64,000 bases of DNA, taken from contig NZ_CP026377.1 in assembly GCF_002953195.1 (NCBI RefSeq), forward strand, positions 2,232,001 through 2,296,000, read 5' to 3'. The DNA is from Mixta gaviniae. GTDB lineage: Bacteria; Pseudomonadota; Gammaproteobacteria; Enterobacterales; Enterobacteriaceae. The notes under the pieces were generated by a model. That model worked only from the letters and a program-made list of their open reading frames with translations, did not search any database and was not told the origin of the DNA. Made by a program: the position numbers and the translations under genes. Numbering within the stretch: position 1 is the first letter of the stretch; every line of letters starts with the position of its first letter. Shown piece after piece: positions 37,587-46,218 of the stretch.

Positions 37587-37620
37587 AAAGGGCGTTAAAA
37601 AATGGAATTGCGGTTAATCT

Positions 37621-37803
37621 TTATTCTGCGGGCTTACGTCCTCCGCCGTGGCTGTTCTGGCCACCTTTGCGCCCCGCTTCTGACGCCTTCTGCGGATTGT
37701 TTTTGAAGTTGCCACCACTGCGTTGGCCGCCCTTCTTGCCCGCTTCAGATGCACGTTGCCGATCGTTAGCGAAATTACCAGCACCACCACGATATTGAGT
37801 CAT
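37621..37803 (-). CDS. yciG: KGG-repeat general stress protein, YciG-like
   Basis: 60 residues from the ATG at 37803 (AAGAGGAA upstream). Sequence MTQYRGGAGNFANDRQRASE with two KGG repeats (EAGKKGGQRSGGNF and EAGRKGGQNSHGGG) matches E. coli YciG, a small glycine-rich hydrophilic protein of the RpoS stress response. Molecular function is unknown; intrinsically disordered. Confidence 0.92.
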   Translation of the reverse strand: MTQYRGGAGNFANDRQRASEAGKKGGQRSGGNFKNNPQKASEAGRKGGQNSHGGGRKPAE

Positions 37804-38461
37804 AACAATTCCTCTTTTTTTAACATTCAAGTAGTCAACTTACTCCCGACAGGAGATAAGTAAGCGGAACAACGTTATTAAATGTAGAAGCTGAACACCG
37901 AAGTGCAACTATTTTTATCACCCTATTTCGTCGTGCGGAAACAGTATAAGAGCGGGTGCCGCAGTTGTTTTAATTACCGAATTAGCAGAGAAAAACATAA
38001 TGCACAGGCCGTTTAAGACTATTCCTAAAACACTGAAAATTAAGATGCAAGCCGACATTTTTTCGTTAATCTCATGCAGGTTTAAATCTATGCTCAGTAA
38101 CTTCGGGACAGGGTGGATCATGTCGATAAAATGGTTCCGCTCAGACAGGGTGTGTCGTCAGAGAAAATTCGTTCCCCTTATTATGGGTAATGCGGTTTTC
38201 CTCCTGCTGGACGATGGCGGCACATTGATACGCTCGCGGCTGTGGCTCAAACGAAACGCACGCTTTTTTAATGAAGCCGATGCGTCTTAATGCCTTACCG
38301 GACAGCCCACAGCGGCTGTCCCGCGCGTTGTCATATGAATATCAACCAAATACGCGCTCTTTTCTGACGTTTGATTTGCCTCATGCACGGATAAAATCAC
38401 CCGAATCGCCGATACCACACGATTTTCTGCCTCTGGCAGCGTCAAATAAGGGCCCTCACAG
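37804..38461. other. Non-coding or degraded region upstream of srfA
   Basis: About 660 bases with lower GC. Short open frames exist on both strands (for example 38000-38290 and 37918-38121) but lack ribosome binding sites, show poor composition and match nothing that I recognise. The promoter of srfABC should lie in its right half. Confidence 0.35.
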
Positions 38462-39859
38462 GTGGCAAAAACATTCTTACGCAGCGGAAACCTGGATGCC
38501 GTACTCGCTTTAGGAGAAAACGGCCAGCCGGTTTACCTTTCTGCGCTTCAGCTACGCGAAACGCTACGCCTGCGCAAGCAGCAAAAACTCGCCGACTGCC
38601 TGGCAATCCCGCAGGCCAATGAGCGCGGCGACCGTATCGACTGGTACGCCCCCTTCTCCGGCCGGGTAAAATCCTGGAATGCCGCCAGTGAAAGCGAGCG
38701 CCAGCAGGCGTTGAGCCAGCTGGAAAACCATCAGCAGACGATGACCGCCATCAGCCAGCGTGCGCTCAGCGCCGATAAACCGGCGCTGAAGCTGTTCGGC
38801 GCGCTGCTCAGCAAAGCCTTTCAGTTTCCCGATCGTCAATATGTCTACCTGGTGGATGGCCGCCCGGTGCTGACCTTTTGGGGCTTTGTCGAGCTGGATA
38901 AGCGTTCGCGCAGCGATGCGCTGGCGTGCCTGCGCACCACGCTGCAGCCGGAGCCGCTTTCCGACGAGCCGCTGGTGGCCGCGCCGCTGCCGAAAGCCGC
39001 CCCGACACCTGTGCCGGCGACACCTGAGCCAGTTATCGCCCCGCCGCCTGTGACGCCGCCGCCCGCCTCCGCGCCGGTCAGCGCCTATCAGGCGATGACC
39101 GAACTCAGCGACAACGAGAATGACAATGAGACCGTGAGCGAAGCCGCGCCAGCCGTTGCGACGCCGGCCGCGCCCGCGAAGCGTTCGCGCCGTCTGCTGT
39201 GGACAGTGGTGCCGTTGACGCTGGCGATCGCCGCCGCGCTGGCGGTAAGCTTCTGGCCGCACCATGCCGAACAGCCGATCGCAGCCGCGCCGGAACAAGC
39301 GCCGGAAGCGGATAGCAGGCCGCACGCGATTATTCCGGCGGCAACCCAGGCGAAATCGCTGGCGCTGCGCGATACCCTGCCGCTCCGCGACGCCGTGGTG
39401 GCCGCGCCTGCGCCGGCCGCCGCGCCGGAAACGCCCGCGCCGACTGACGCCGCACCGGCGCCGGCTATGCCGGTGGCGAAAGATGCGCTGGTGATGCCGA
39501 CGCACGCGGTGCGCAACGGCTCGACCCGTTTCCTCGACGGCAACTGGCGTGTTTCGCTGCAGCTCAGCAATATGCCGGGCTTTAAGGCGCCGAGCCTGCG
39601 TTATCAGTTCCGCGACGGCAAAGGCAGCGCCACGCTGATTCAGGGCGACGGTACACGCTGTAAAGCGGAAGCCACCGCCGGCCTGATGAGTTCAGGCAAC
39701 CTGATTATTAACAGCCGTTATACCGCCCGCTGCGCGAACGGCACCCGTTACAAAATGCCGCAGCTGGTATGTAAACAGGGAGATGGCGCCGCCGTGTGTG
39801 AAGCGCAATTTGGCAATGATGTCACTTACCCGATGTCGATCAAGCGTGAGAGTAAATAA
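38462..39859 (+). CDS. srfA: SrfA-like protein, single-pass membrane protein
   Basis: 465 residues from GTG at 38462; the ribosome binding site is weak, but the reading MAKTFLRSGNLDAVLALGENGQPVYLSALQLRETL resembles Salmonella SrfA. N-terminal globular part (1-170), Pro/Ala-rich linker (about 180-240), one membrane helix (about 243-263, LLWTVVPLTLAIAAALAVSFW), second Ala/Pro-rich linker, then a C-terminal domain with three cysteines (about 355-465). The C-terminal part is probably periplasmic. First gene of srfABC; function not established. Confidence 0.85.
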   Translation: MAKTFLRSGNLDAVLALGENGQPVYLSALQLRETLRLRKQQKLADCLAIPQANERGDRIDWYAPFSGRVKSWNAASESERQQALSQLENHQQTMTAISQRALSADKPALKLFGALLSKAFQFPDRQYVYLVDGRPVLTFWGFVELDKRSRSDALACLRTTLQPEPLSDEPLVAAPLPKAAPTPVPATPEPVIAPPPVTPPPASAPVSAYQAMTELSDNENDNETVSEAAPAVATPAAPAKRSRRLLWTVVPLTLAIAAALAVSFWPHHAEQPIAAAPEQAPEADSRPHAIIPAATQAKSLALRDTLPLRDAVVAAPAPAAAPETPAPTDAAPAPAMPVAKDALVMPTHAVRNGSTRFLDGNWRVSLQLSNMPGFKAPSLRYQFRDGKGSATLIQGDGTRCKAEATAGLMSSGNLIINSRYTARCANGTRYKMPQLVCKQGDGAAVCEAQFGNDVTYPMSIKRESK

Positions 39860-39861
39860 GA

Positions 39862-42831
39862 ATGCTGGCGCCCATCACTGATTTTAAACAGAAAATTACC
39901 CTGATTGCCGAAAGCGGCATCCAGTTTCTTGATTTCGCCATCGCCCTGAGCGACAGCCAGCCGCGTAACTTCGTGCGCCAGACGGCCAACGGTCCGCTGC
40001 TGCGCGTCACGCAGGATGCCGCCAGCGGCCGCTTTCTGCTGCCGCAGGAGAACGGCGCCGCGCCGGAGGTGGTGAAGCCCGAATGCACCACCACGCTGGC
40101 GCAGTCGCTCGATCTGCTGGCCGGCGTATGGCTGCCGCTGCCGATCCTGCGCTGTGCCCCGCCGCGTCAGTTTATCGGCGGCCCGGAAAACTGGGCGCGC
40201 CTGCAGATCGCAGCGCTGGATCAGCCCGACGCGGAAGGCAACACGCACCGCGTGATGCTGGCGTTTGATACCCAAACCTGTGCCGAAGAGAGCGAACAGG
40301 CGCACCTGATGCTGACGCCCGCCGATGCCAACAACGGCGTCGGCTTCGCGCTCGCCTGGCATAACTATGAGCTGGGCGAGTTTCTCGATCTGACCTGGGT
40401 CGACGGCTGGCTGCGCGAGATCTTTACCCAGCGCGCCGCCGAGCGCGAAACGCGTCACGCCCACGAGATCAAAATGGCGCTGCGCGAGTTCGAATATCAG
40501 GCACACTATCTCAACCTGCTGGAACTGCTCGGCAGCCAGTTGGCGCTGACCGATATTCGCGTACTGACCGCTACCCTGCAGGAGCCGGTGGTCAACGTCG
40601 ATTTGATCCTCGATGTCGGCAATTCCCACACTTGCGGCATTCTGGTGGAAGATCACCCTGACGAAGTCAACGGCCTGAAGCAGACCTACGAGCTGCAGCT
40701 GCGCGATCTTTCGCAGCCGCACCGCATCTATAACGAAATGTTCGACAGCCGTGTTGAATTTGCCGAAGCGAGCTTCGGCAAAAAGAACTTTTCCGTGGAG
40801 AGCGGCCGTGATGACGCTTTCGTCTGGCCTTCGCTGACGCGCGTCGGCCGCGAAGCGAGCCGGATGGCGCTGCAACGCGCCGGTACCGAAGGCGCGACCG
40901 GCATCTCCAGCCCGCGCCGCTACCTCTGGGACGAGGCGCGCTACGCCGCCGGCTGGCGCTTTAACCGCGCCGATCGTATCGAGCCGCAGGCGATCGCCGA
41001 ACCTCTGATGACCCTGATTAACGATGAGGGCGAACCGCTGTGGCAGGTCGAGGAAGATGAGCGTCTGCCGGTTTTCTCCGCCCACTACAGCCGCAGCTCA
41101 CTGATGACCTTTATGCTCAGCGAACTGCTGGCGCAGGCGATGATGCAGATGAACAGCGCCGCCCAGCGACAGAAAATGCCGCACAGCTACGCGCCGCGTC
41201 AGCTGCGCCACATCATCCTTACCCTGCCTTCGGCGATGCCGAAGCCGGAGCGCGAAATTTTTCGCCGCCGCATGCAGGACGCCATCGCGCTGGTCTGGAA
41301 AGCGATGGGCTGGCATCCGGCCGATGTTGGCTTTGAGACAGATCGCGACAAGGCGCTGAGCCTCCGTCCGGTGCCCGATGTACAGATGGAGTGGGATGAA
41401 GCAACCTGCGGCCAGATGGTTTACCTGTTCAACGAAACCCAGGTCAATTTCGCCGGACGCGCTGAGGCGTTCTTCGCCAGCATGGCGCGCCCCGATCGCC
41501 TGCGCGACGCCGACGAACCGGCGGGCAAAACGCTGCGCATCGCCTCGATCGATATCGGCGGCGGCACCACCGACCTGGCGATTACCCATTACGCGCTGGA
41601 CGACGGCCAGGGCAATAACGTCAAGATCAATCCGCGCCTGCTGTTCCGCGAAGGCTTTAAGGTGGCGGGCGACGATATTCTGCTGGATGTGATCCAGCTT
41701 TATGTGCTGCCCGCGCTGAACGGCGCGCTGAAACAGGCAGGCCTGGCGAACCCCGACAGCCTGCTGGATAAGCTGTTCGGCTACGACGGGCGCATGGACG
41801 GCTTCTCCACCCTGCGCCAGCAGGCGACGCTCCAGCTGTTTATTCCGCTGGCACAGGCGGTGCTGGAGCGCTATGAGACCTACGATCCGCTTGACGTCAG
41901 CGCCGAGATCGAAGCGCTTTACGGCGAACTGCTGACGCAGCGCCCCGGCGCGGCGGTGCTGGACTATATCAACGGCGAGGTGCAGCGCGCGCTCGGCGGC
42001 CAGCAGAGCTTCGATATTCTGCAGGTGCCGATGGTAGTCAGCCTGAGCCAGCTGCACGGCGAATTCCTGTCGCACCGCATGGCGATTGTGCCGGCGCTGC
42101 GCTCGATGGCGGAAGTGGTGTCGCTTTACAGCTGCGACGTGCTGCTGCTGACCGGGCGGCCGTCGCGCTTCCCGGGCGTACAGGCGCTGTTCCGCCATCT
42201 GCAGCCGCTGCCGGGCAGCCGCATTCTGTCGCTGGAGGGCTATCACACCAGCGACTGGTATCCGTTTAATAAAATGGGCCGCATCGATAACCCGAAATCG
42301 ACCGCCGCCGTCGGGGCGATGCTCTGCCTGCTGGCGCTCGATTTACGTCTGTCGAGCTTCTGGTTTAAGGCGGGCGATTTCCAGCCCTACTCAACGATCC
42401 GCTATCTCGGTATGCTCGACGACAGCCACGCGCTGACCAGCGATAACGTCTGCTACAGCGAAATCGACCTCGATGACCCGAACTGGACGCCGGATCGCAA
42501 AAGCAGCTTCCAGATCCGCGGCAACGTCTGCCTGGGCTTCCGGCAGCTGGATAATGACCGTTGGCTGGCGTCGCCGCTCTACAGCCTGACGATCAACGAC
42601 GCGCAGCTGGCGCGCAAGGTTGCCGGCGACAGCGTACTGCGCGTGAAGCTGGCGGTGGAGCAAGGGGCGCAGTCCGGCGCGCCGGAGCGCTTTGTGCTGG
42701 CCGATGCCCGGCTCGACGACGGCACGCGCGTGCCGTTATCGCAGCTAAGTCTTAAACTGAATACATTGTCCGCCAGCGGCAATGCCAATGCCCAATACTG
42801 GATCGACAGCGGGAGCGTATTTAAGAAATGA
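39862..42831 (+). CDS. srfB: SrfB, actin/Hsp70-like ATPase-fold protein
   Basis: 989 residues, two bases after srfA, the usual size of SrfB. Two ATPase-fold phosphate loops are visible: VDLILDVGNSHTCGILVEDH (about 247-266) and ASIDIGGGTTDLAITHYALDD (about 561-582), as in actin/Hsp70/ParM folds. No signal peptide. The srf genes were named in Salmonella as SsrB-regulated, and the family is annotated as a virulence factor, but its mechanism is unclear. The srfC start overlaps its stop. Confidence 0.9.
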   Translation: MLAPITDFKQKITLIAESGIQFLDFAIALSDSQPRNFVRQTANGPLLRVTQDAASGRFLLPQENGAAPEVVKPECTTTLAQSLDLLAGVWLPLPILRCAPPRQFIGGPENWARLQIAALDQPDAEGNTHRVMLAFDTQTCAEESEQAHLMLTPADANNGVGFALAWHNYELGEFLDLTWVDGWLREIFTQRAAERETRHAHEIKMALREFEYQAHYLNLLELLGSQLALTDIRVLTATLQEPVVNVDLILDVGNSHTCGILVEDHPDEVNGLKQTYELQLRDLSQPHRIYNEMFDSRVEFAEASFGKKNFSVESGRDDAFVWPSLTRVGREASRMALQRAGTEGATGISSPRRYLWDEARYAAGWRFNRADRIEPQAIAEPLMTLINDEGEPLWQVEEDERLPVFSAHYSRSSLMTFMLSELLAQAMMQMNSAAQRQKMPHSYAPRQLRHIILTLPSAMPKPEREIFRRRMQDAIALVWKAMGWHPADVGFETDRDKALSLRPVPDVQMEWDEATCGQMVYLFNETQVNFAGRAEAFFASMARPDRLRDADEPAGKTLRIASIDIGGGTTDLAITHYALDDGQGNNVKINPRLLFREGFKVAGDDILLDVIQLYVLPALNGALKQAGLANPDSLLDKLFGYDGRMDGFSTLRQQATLQLFIPLAQAVLERYETYDPLDVSAEIEALYGELLTQRPGAAVLDYINGEVQRALGGQQSFDILQVPMVVSLSQLHGEFLSHRMAIVPALRSMAEVVSLYSCDVLLLTGRPSRFPGVQALFRHLQPLPGSRILSLEGYHTSDWYPFNKMGRIDNPKSTAAVGAMLCLLALDLRLSSFWFKAGDFQPYSTIRYLGMLDDSHALTSDNVCYSEIDLDDPNWTPDRKSSFQIRGNVCLGFRQLDNDRWLASPLYSLTINDAQLARKVAGDSVLRVKLAVEQGAQSGAPERFVLADARLDDGTRVPLSQLSLKLNTLSASGNANAQYWIDSGSVFKK

Positions 42832-45248
42832 AAGCCGTTACGCTGAAACAGCAGGCCTCGCCCTTCAGCCAGCAGGTTGAGGAAATGAACAGCGGCATCG
42901 ATCGGGCGTTGGCCTGGATCGACAGCCAGCGCACGCAGTCGTCGCGTCTCGATATGGAAGCGGATGGCCTGAAACTTTCTTTGCGTCGCGGTAAATATCA
43001 GCTGCGCCAGATGCAGCGCGCGCAGCCCGGCGAAAGCGCCATCGGCTTTTATGGCCTGTCGCAGGCGGGCAAAGCATCGCTGCTGCAGGCGCTGGTCGGC
43101 GATGCGCAGGGCCGCCTGACCACCCAGCTGGCGGGCAAGGCGCTCGACTACCTGACCCATATCAATCCCGGCAATCAGGATTACGGCATGGCGACCCGTT
43201 TCAGCCACCTGTATGACGTGGAAGATGCCGCCAGGCCGCTGTCGCTGTCGCTGCTGAGCGAAGCGGAAATGACGCGCATGGTGCTGATGGCCTTTCTGCT
43301 GCAGCCGAAAGGCGACAGCGAGGCGAAAACCCTTGAGGCGCGGCTGGAGCATCTGCAGCGTCTGCGGCAGCCGCAGCCGGTTAACGGCCTCGCCAGCGAA
43401 GAGCTGGTGGCGCTGTGGGATTTTAGCCGCCGTCAGGATAGCGGCCGCGCGGCGCTGCTGAATCGCCACTTCTGGCCGCAGGCGTGCGAACTGGCGCCCT
43501 GGCTGAGCGTGGATGACCGCGCCCAGCTGTTTGCGCTGCTGTGGAATGATGATGAGACCCTGACCGCGCTCTGGCGTCAGCTGGCGCATACCCTGCACGC
43601 TCTGCATCATGCGCCGCGCGTGCAGGCACCGCTCTCACTGTTAGTGGATGAATCGCTGCTGCCCGCCGAACTGCTGTTCAGCAACGCGGCGGCCACGCTC
43701 AATGGCGCGCAGGAGCGCCTGGTGGAAGTGGTGCCCTGCGTCGCCGATCGCGGCGTGCGTCCGGTGCCGCTGTCGCTGGCGGAGCTGCAGCTGCTGACGC
43801 TGGAGGTGCTGATCCCGCTCTCGACGCCGCCGCGTCAGGCGCTGTTCGACCAGGTGGAGGCAATAGATATTCCCGGCTACGGCGCCGCGCTGGATGAAGA
43901 GACGCGCGACGAGCAAGCGCAGGCAGCGAAGCGCCATCCGCTGGCGGCACGTCTGATGCGCGCCCGACGCGCGCTGTTTCTGGAGTTTTACGGTGAGCGC
44001 CAGGGGCTGGATCGCCTGCTGGTCTGCACTGCCGCCAGCGAGCGTCAGGACGCCAGCCTGGTAGGCCGTATGCTGACCCAGTGGCTGAAGACCATGCAGC
44101 GCGGCGACGGCGACAGGCCGAGCGCGCAAAAACCGGTGCTGATCTGGGCGGTTACGCGCTTCGATGGCCGTTATCTGCAGAAGGCGAATATCGACGAAGC
44201 CGTGCAGCGGCAAACCGGCGTCGCCGGTAGCGACTGGGGTTCGATGCTGGCGCAGGATGCGGGTGGCATCGAACGTATGGCCGCCTGGCTGCAGGCGGAG
44301 GTAAAGCCGCTGGAGCGGCTGGCGCGCCTGAAAGAACGTTTACAGCGTCTGCGGCTGGAACTGGGCGATCGCCTGCTGGCCAACTGGGCGCAGCCGGTCA
44401 ATGATCTGCAACAGAAGCAGCAGATCGCCGATAACCTGCTGAAGGCGCTGCAAACCCGTACCGGGCTGCATGGAGAACTGCTGGAGCGGCTGCAGCCTTC
44501 GCGCGAGCAGCTGCGCGCCATCTATCTGCTGCCGCAACAGCAGCAGCAGGCTGCCGCCGGCGCGCAAAGCGTGCAGAGCGCGCCGAATCTGCCCAGCAGC
44601 CATTTCGGCATCGGCTTTGAATTCGACCTGTTCAGTAGCCAGCCCGACCCGACGCTGGCCAGCGAGGCCGAAGAGGCTTCGCCCGACAGCGACAGCCTGT
44701 TCGCCCATAACGTGCAGCGCTACTGGATCCATCATCTGCGCAGCCTGCCGGAAAACGATGGCCTGCTGTCGCTGCTCGGCGTCAGCAAGGGCACGCTGCA
44801 GATGCTGGTTGAAGAGCTGATTACCGCCAGCTTCCGTCTTGATGTCGCCGGCAGCCTGCTGCGCACCCTGACCGAACATGAGGCGGCTAACGCCCCGCGC
44901 GAAGGCAAGGTAGATCGTCAGGTCTCGCGCGCGCTGACGGTGCTGGGCGATTTTGTCGCCTGGCTCGGCTTCCTGAAGCGTGACGCGCAGACGCGTCCCG
45001 ACAGCCGCGTTAACCGCGGCCACAAGATTTTCGCGCAGCCGCAAACCCCGGCTGTCAGCTTCGGCGCAGCGCAGCGCCTGACGCGGCTTTCCGCCGCGCC
45101 GGCCAACACCACCGCATTTTATATTTATGACTGGCTGGTTGGGCTGAACACGCTGATTGTGGAAAATAACGGCTATGCGGGCGGCAGCGATATCGACGAC
45201 GCGGCGCGCCTGCCGCTGCAGCAGGCGCTGACGCTGATCCAGTCGTAA
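42828..45248 (+). CDS. srfC: SrfC-like protein with P-loop GTPase-like features
   Basis: 806 residues, ATGA overlap with srfB. A Walker A-like stretch FYGLSQAGKASLLQALVG holds Lys82 but has Ala at the position where Ser or Thr is normally required; a Walker B-like AIDIPGYG follows at about residue 345. The spacing and long helical C-terminal half recall dynamin-like GTPases, though similarity is only by motif. Function not established; the three srf products are expected to act together. Confidence 0.85.
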   Translation: MKAVTLKQQASPFSQQVEEMNSGIDRALAWIDSQRTQSSRLDMEADGLKLSLRRGKYQLRQMQRAQPGESAIGFYGLSQAGKASLLQALVGDAQGRLTTQLAGKALDYLTHINPGNQDYGMATRFSHLYDVEDAARPLSLSLLSEAEMTRMVLMAFLLQPKGDSEAKTLEARLEHLQRLRQPQPVNGLASEELVALWDFSRRQDSGRAALLNRHFWPQACELAPWLSVDDRAQLFALLWNDDETLTALWRQLAHTLHALHHAPRVQAPLSLLVDESLLPAELLFSNAAATLNGAQERLVEVVPCVADRGVRPVPLSLAELQLLTLEVLIPLSTPPRQALFDQVEAIDIPGYGAALDEETRDEQAQAAKRHPLAARLMRARRALFLEFYGERQGLDRLLVCTAASERQDASLVGRMLTQWLKTMQRGDGDRPSAQKPVLIWAVTRFDGRYLQKANIDEAVQRQTGVAGSDWGSMLAQDAGGIERMAAWLQAEVKPLERLARLKERLQRLRLELGDRLLANWAQPVNDLQQKQQIADNLLKALQTRTGLHGELLERLQPSREQLRAIYLLPQQQQQAAAGAQSVQSAPNLPSSHFGIGFEFDLFSSQPDPTLASEAEEASPDSDSLFAHNVQRYWIHHLRSLPENDGLLSLLGVSKGTLQMLVEELITASFRLDVAGSLLRTLTEHEAANAPREGKVDRQVSRALTVLGDFVAWLGFLKRDAQTRPDSRVNRGHKIFAQPQTPAVSFGAAQRLTRLSAAPANTTAFYIYDWLVGLNTLIVENNGYAGGSDIDDAARLPLQQALTLIQS

Positions 45249-45254
45249 GCAGAA

Positions 45255-45278
45255 CGCGCCCGGCGTCGGCCGGGCGCG
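45255..45278. terminator. Strong hairpin after srfC, without T-run
   Basis: CGCGCCCGGC (45255-45264), loop GTCG, GCCGGGCGCG (45269-45278): a perfect 10-bp GC stem 7 bp after the srfC stop. No T-tract follows, so it is a candidate 3'-end or mRNA stability element rather than a classical terminator. The remaining 170 bases up to the barstar gene hold only a short repeated TATCCGCTCTGTTA. Confidence 0.5.
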
Positions 45279-45447
45279 CAGGCGATGGTGCCGGTTGGCG
45301 GACGCGCCATACTCTGTCGCCGCTTTATCCGCTCTGTTACCCGCTGCATCCCTTTAACGGCCATCCGCTATCATGCGGCACCCGCGCGCGCCATCTCTCT
45401 TCGGCGCTTATCCGCTCTGTTATCCGCCGCCCTCCTTGACCTGACGC

Positions 45448-45717
45448 TCAGCAATAATGCAGCGCCAGCGCGCCCTGCAGCGTTTGCTGCGCCTCTTCCA
45501 GCAGGTCAAAAATCGCCGCCAGCTCGCCGCTTTGATCGGGCGACGGCGCATGACACAGCACAATACGCGCCGGCAGCGCGATGTCACCGGTCAGCGCATC
45601 CCAGAGCGCATCAAGGTTGGCGCCAAAATGGTCGCCGACGCCGCTCTGTGCGGCAAAACAGCGATAGAAGTCGGTACGACAGGCGATGATGGAAAAATCA
45701 AAGCGCATTTCCAGCAC
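45448..45717 (-). CDS. Barstar-family ribonuclease inhibitor
   Basis: 89 residues from GTG at 45717, seven bases after GGAG; ATG at 45708 is an alternative. The sequence FDFSIIACRTDFYRCFAAQSGVGDHFGANLDALWDALTGDIALP shows the barstar core, including the inhibitory helix region (FGANLDALWD). It lies 3 bp downstream of the barnase-like gene, so the pair forms a toxin and immunity unit. It has no signal peptide and would protect the cytosol from unexported enzyme. Confidence 0.9.
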   Translation of the reverse strand: MLEMRFDFSIIACRTDFYRCFAAQSGVGDHFGANLDALWDALTGDIALPARIVLCHAPSPDQSGELAAIFDLLEEAQQTLQGALALHYC

Positions 45718-45720
45718 GGG

Positions 45721-46170
45721 TTACTCCAGACGTTGAAAAGTGCGGTAATGATCGGTGGTCAGGTAGATCAGGCCATCGCTGGAATAGAGCAGCCGATCGC
45801 TGCTGCGGCGGCCGCAACGGTAGTTAACGTCCGCCTCATACCAGCTGCGCCCGGCGCGCGCGGGCAGCCCGCCCTCACGATTGGCAAAGCGATCGCCGCC
45901 GATGGCGCGCCCCGGCAGCGCCTGGCAGAGATTGCCCTTTGCCGGCTCCCAGCCCTGACGACGCGCCTGCGCCTTGGTCAGATAGTAATCCGGCAGGCGC
46001 TGATGCTGGCGCAGGTAGCCGGCGACCTGACGATCGGCGGTCAGCGCGCTGATATCGCCTTTTGCCACTGCCGTGGGCGCGGCAGGCGGATGCGGGTTGA
46101 GATGAGGACGCAGGCCGATAAAAGCGGCGACCAGCACAAAAATCAGGCCGATCCAGAGTTTTTTAGACAT
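45721..46170 (-). CDS. Exported barnase-family guanyl-preferring ribonuclease
   Basis: 149 residues. Residues 6-20 form a signal or anchor helix. The catalytic domain (about 50-149) aligns with barnase: LPDYYLTKAQARRQGW, catalytic Glu112 (YEADVNY), Arg126 (SDRLLYSSDG) and His141 (TTDHYRTF). Two cysteines (82 and 119) absent from barnase may form a disulfide. Role could be RNA scavenging in the periplasm or interbacterial toxicity. Encoded immediately before its barstar. Confidence 0.92.
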   Translation of the reverse strand: MSKKLWIGLIFVLVAAFIGLRPHLNPHPPAAPTAVAKGDISALTADRQVAGYLRQHQRLPDYYLTKAQARRQGWEPAKGNLCQALPGRAIGGDRFANREGGLPARAGRSWYEADVNYRCGRRSSDRLLYSSDGLIYLTTDHYRTFQRLE

Positions 46171-46218
46171 AGTTTTCAGCAGCTAAATAACGAGGCGGCC
46201 ACTATAACAGCCCGATGG

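Noticed and set aside
37918..38121. 67-codon reverse frame with a hydrophobic stretch
   Set aside because: No ribosome binding site and overlaps other weak frames; membrane-like sequence can come from AT-rich DNA by chance.
38000..38290. 96-codon forward frame upstream of srfA
   Set aside because: No ribosome binding site, no recognisable motif, low GC and irregular codon use; treated as non-coding.
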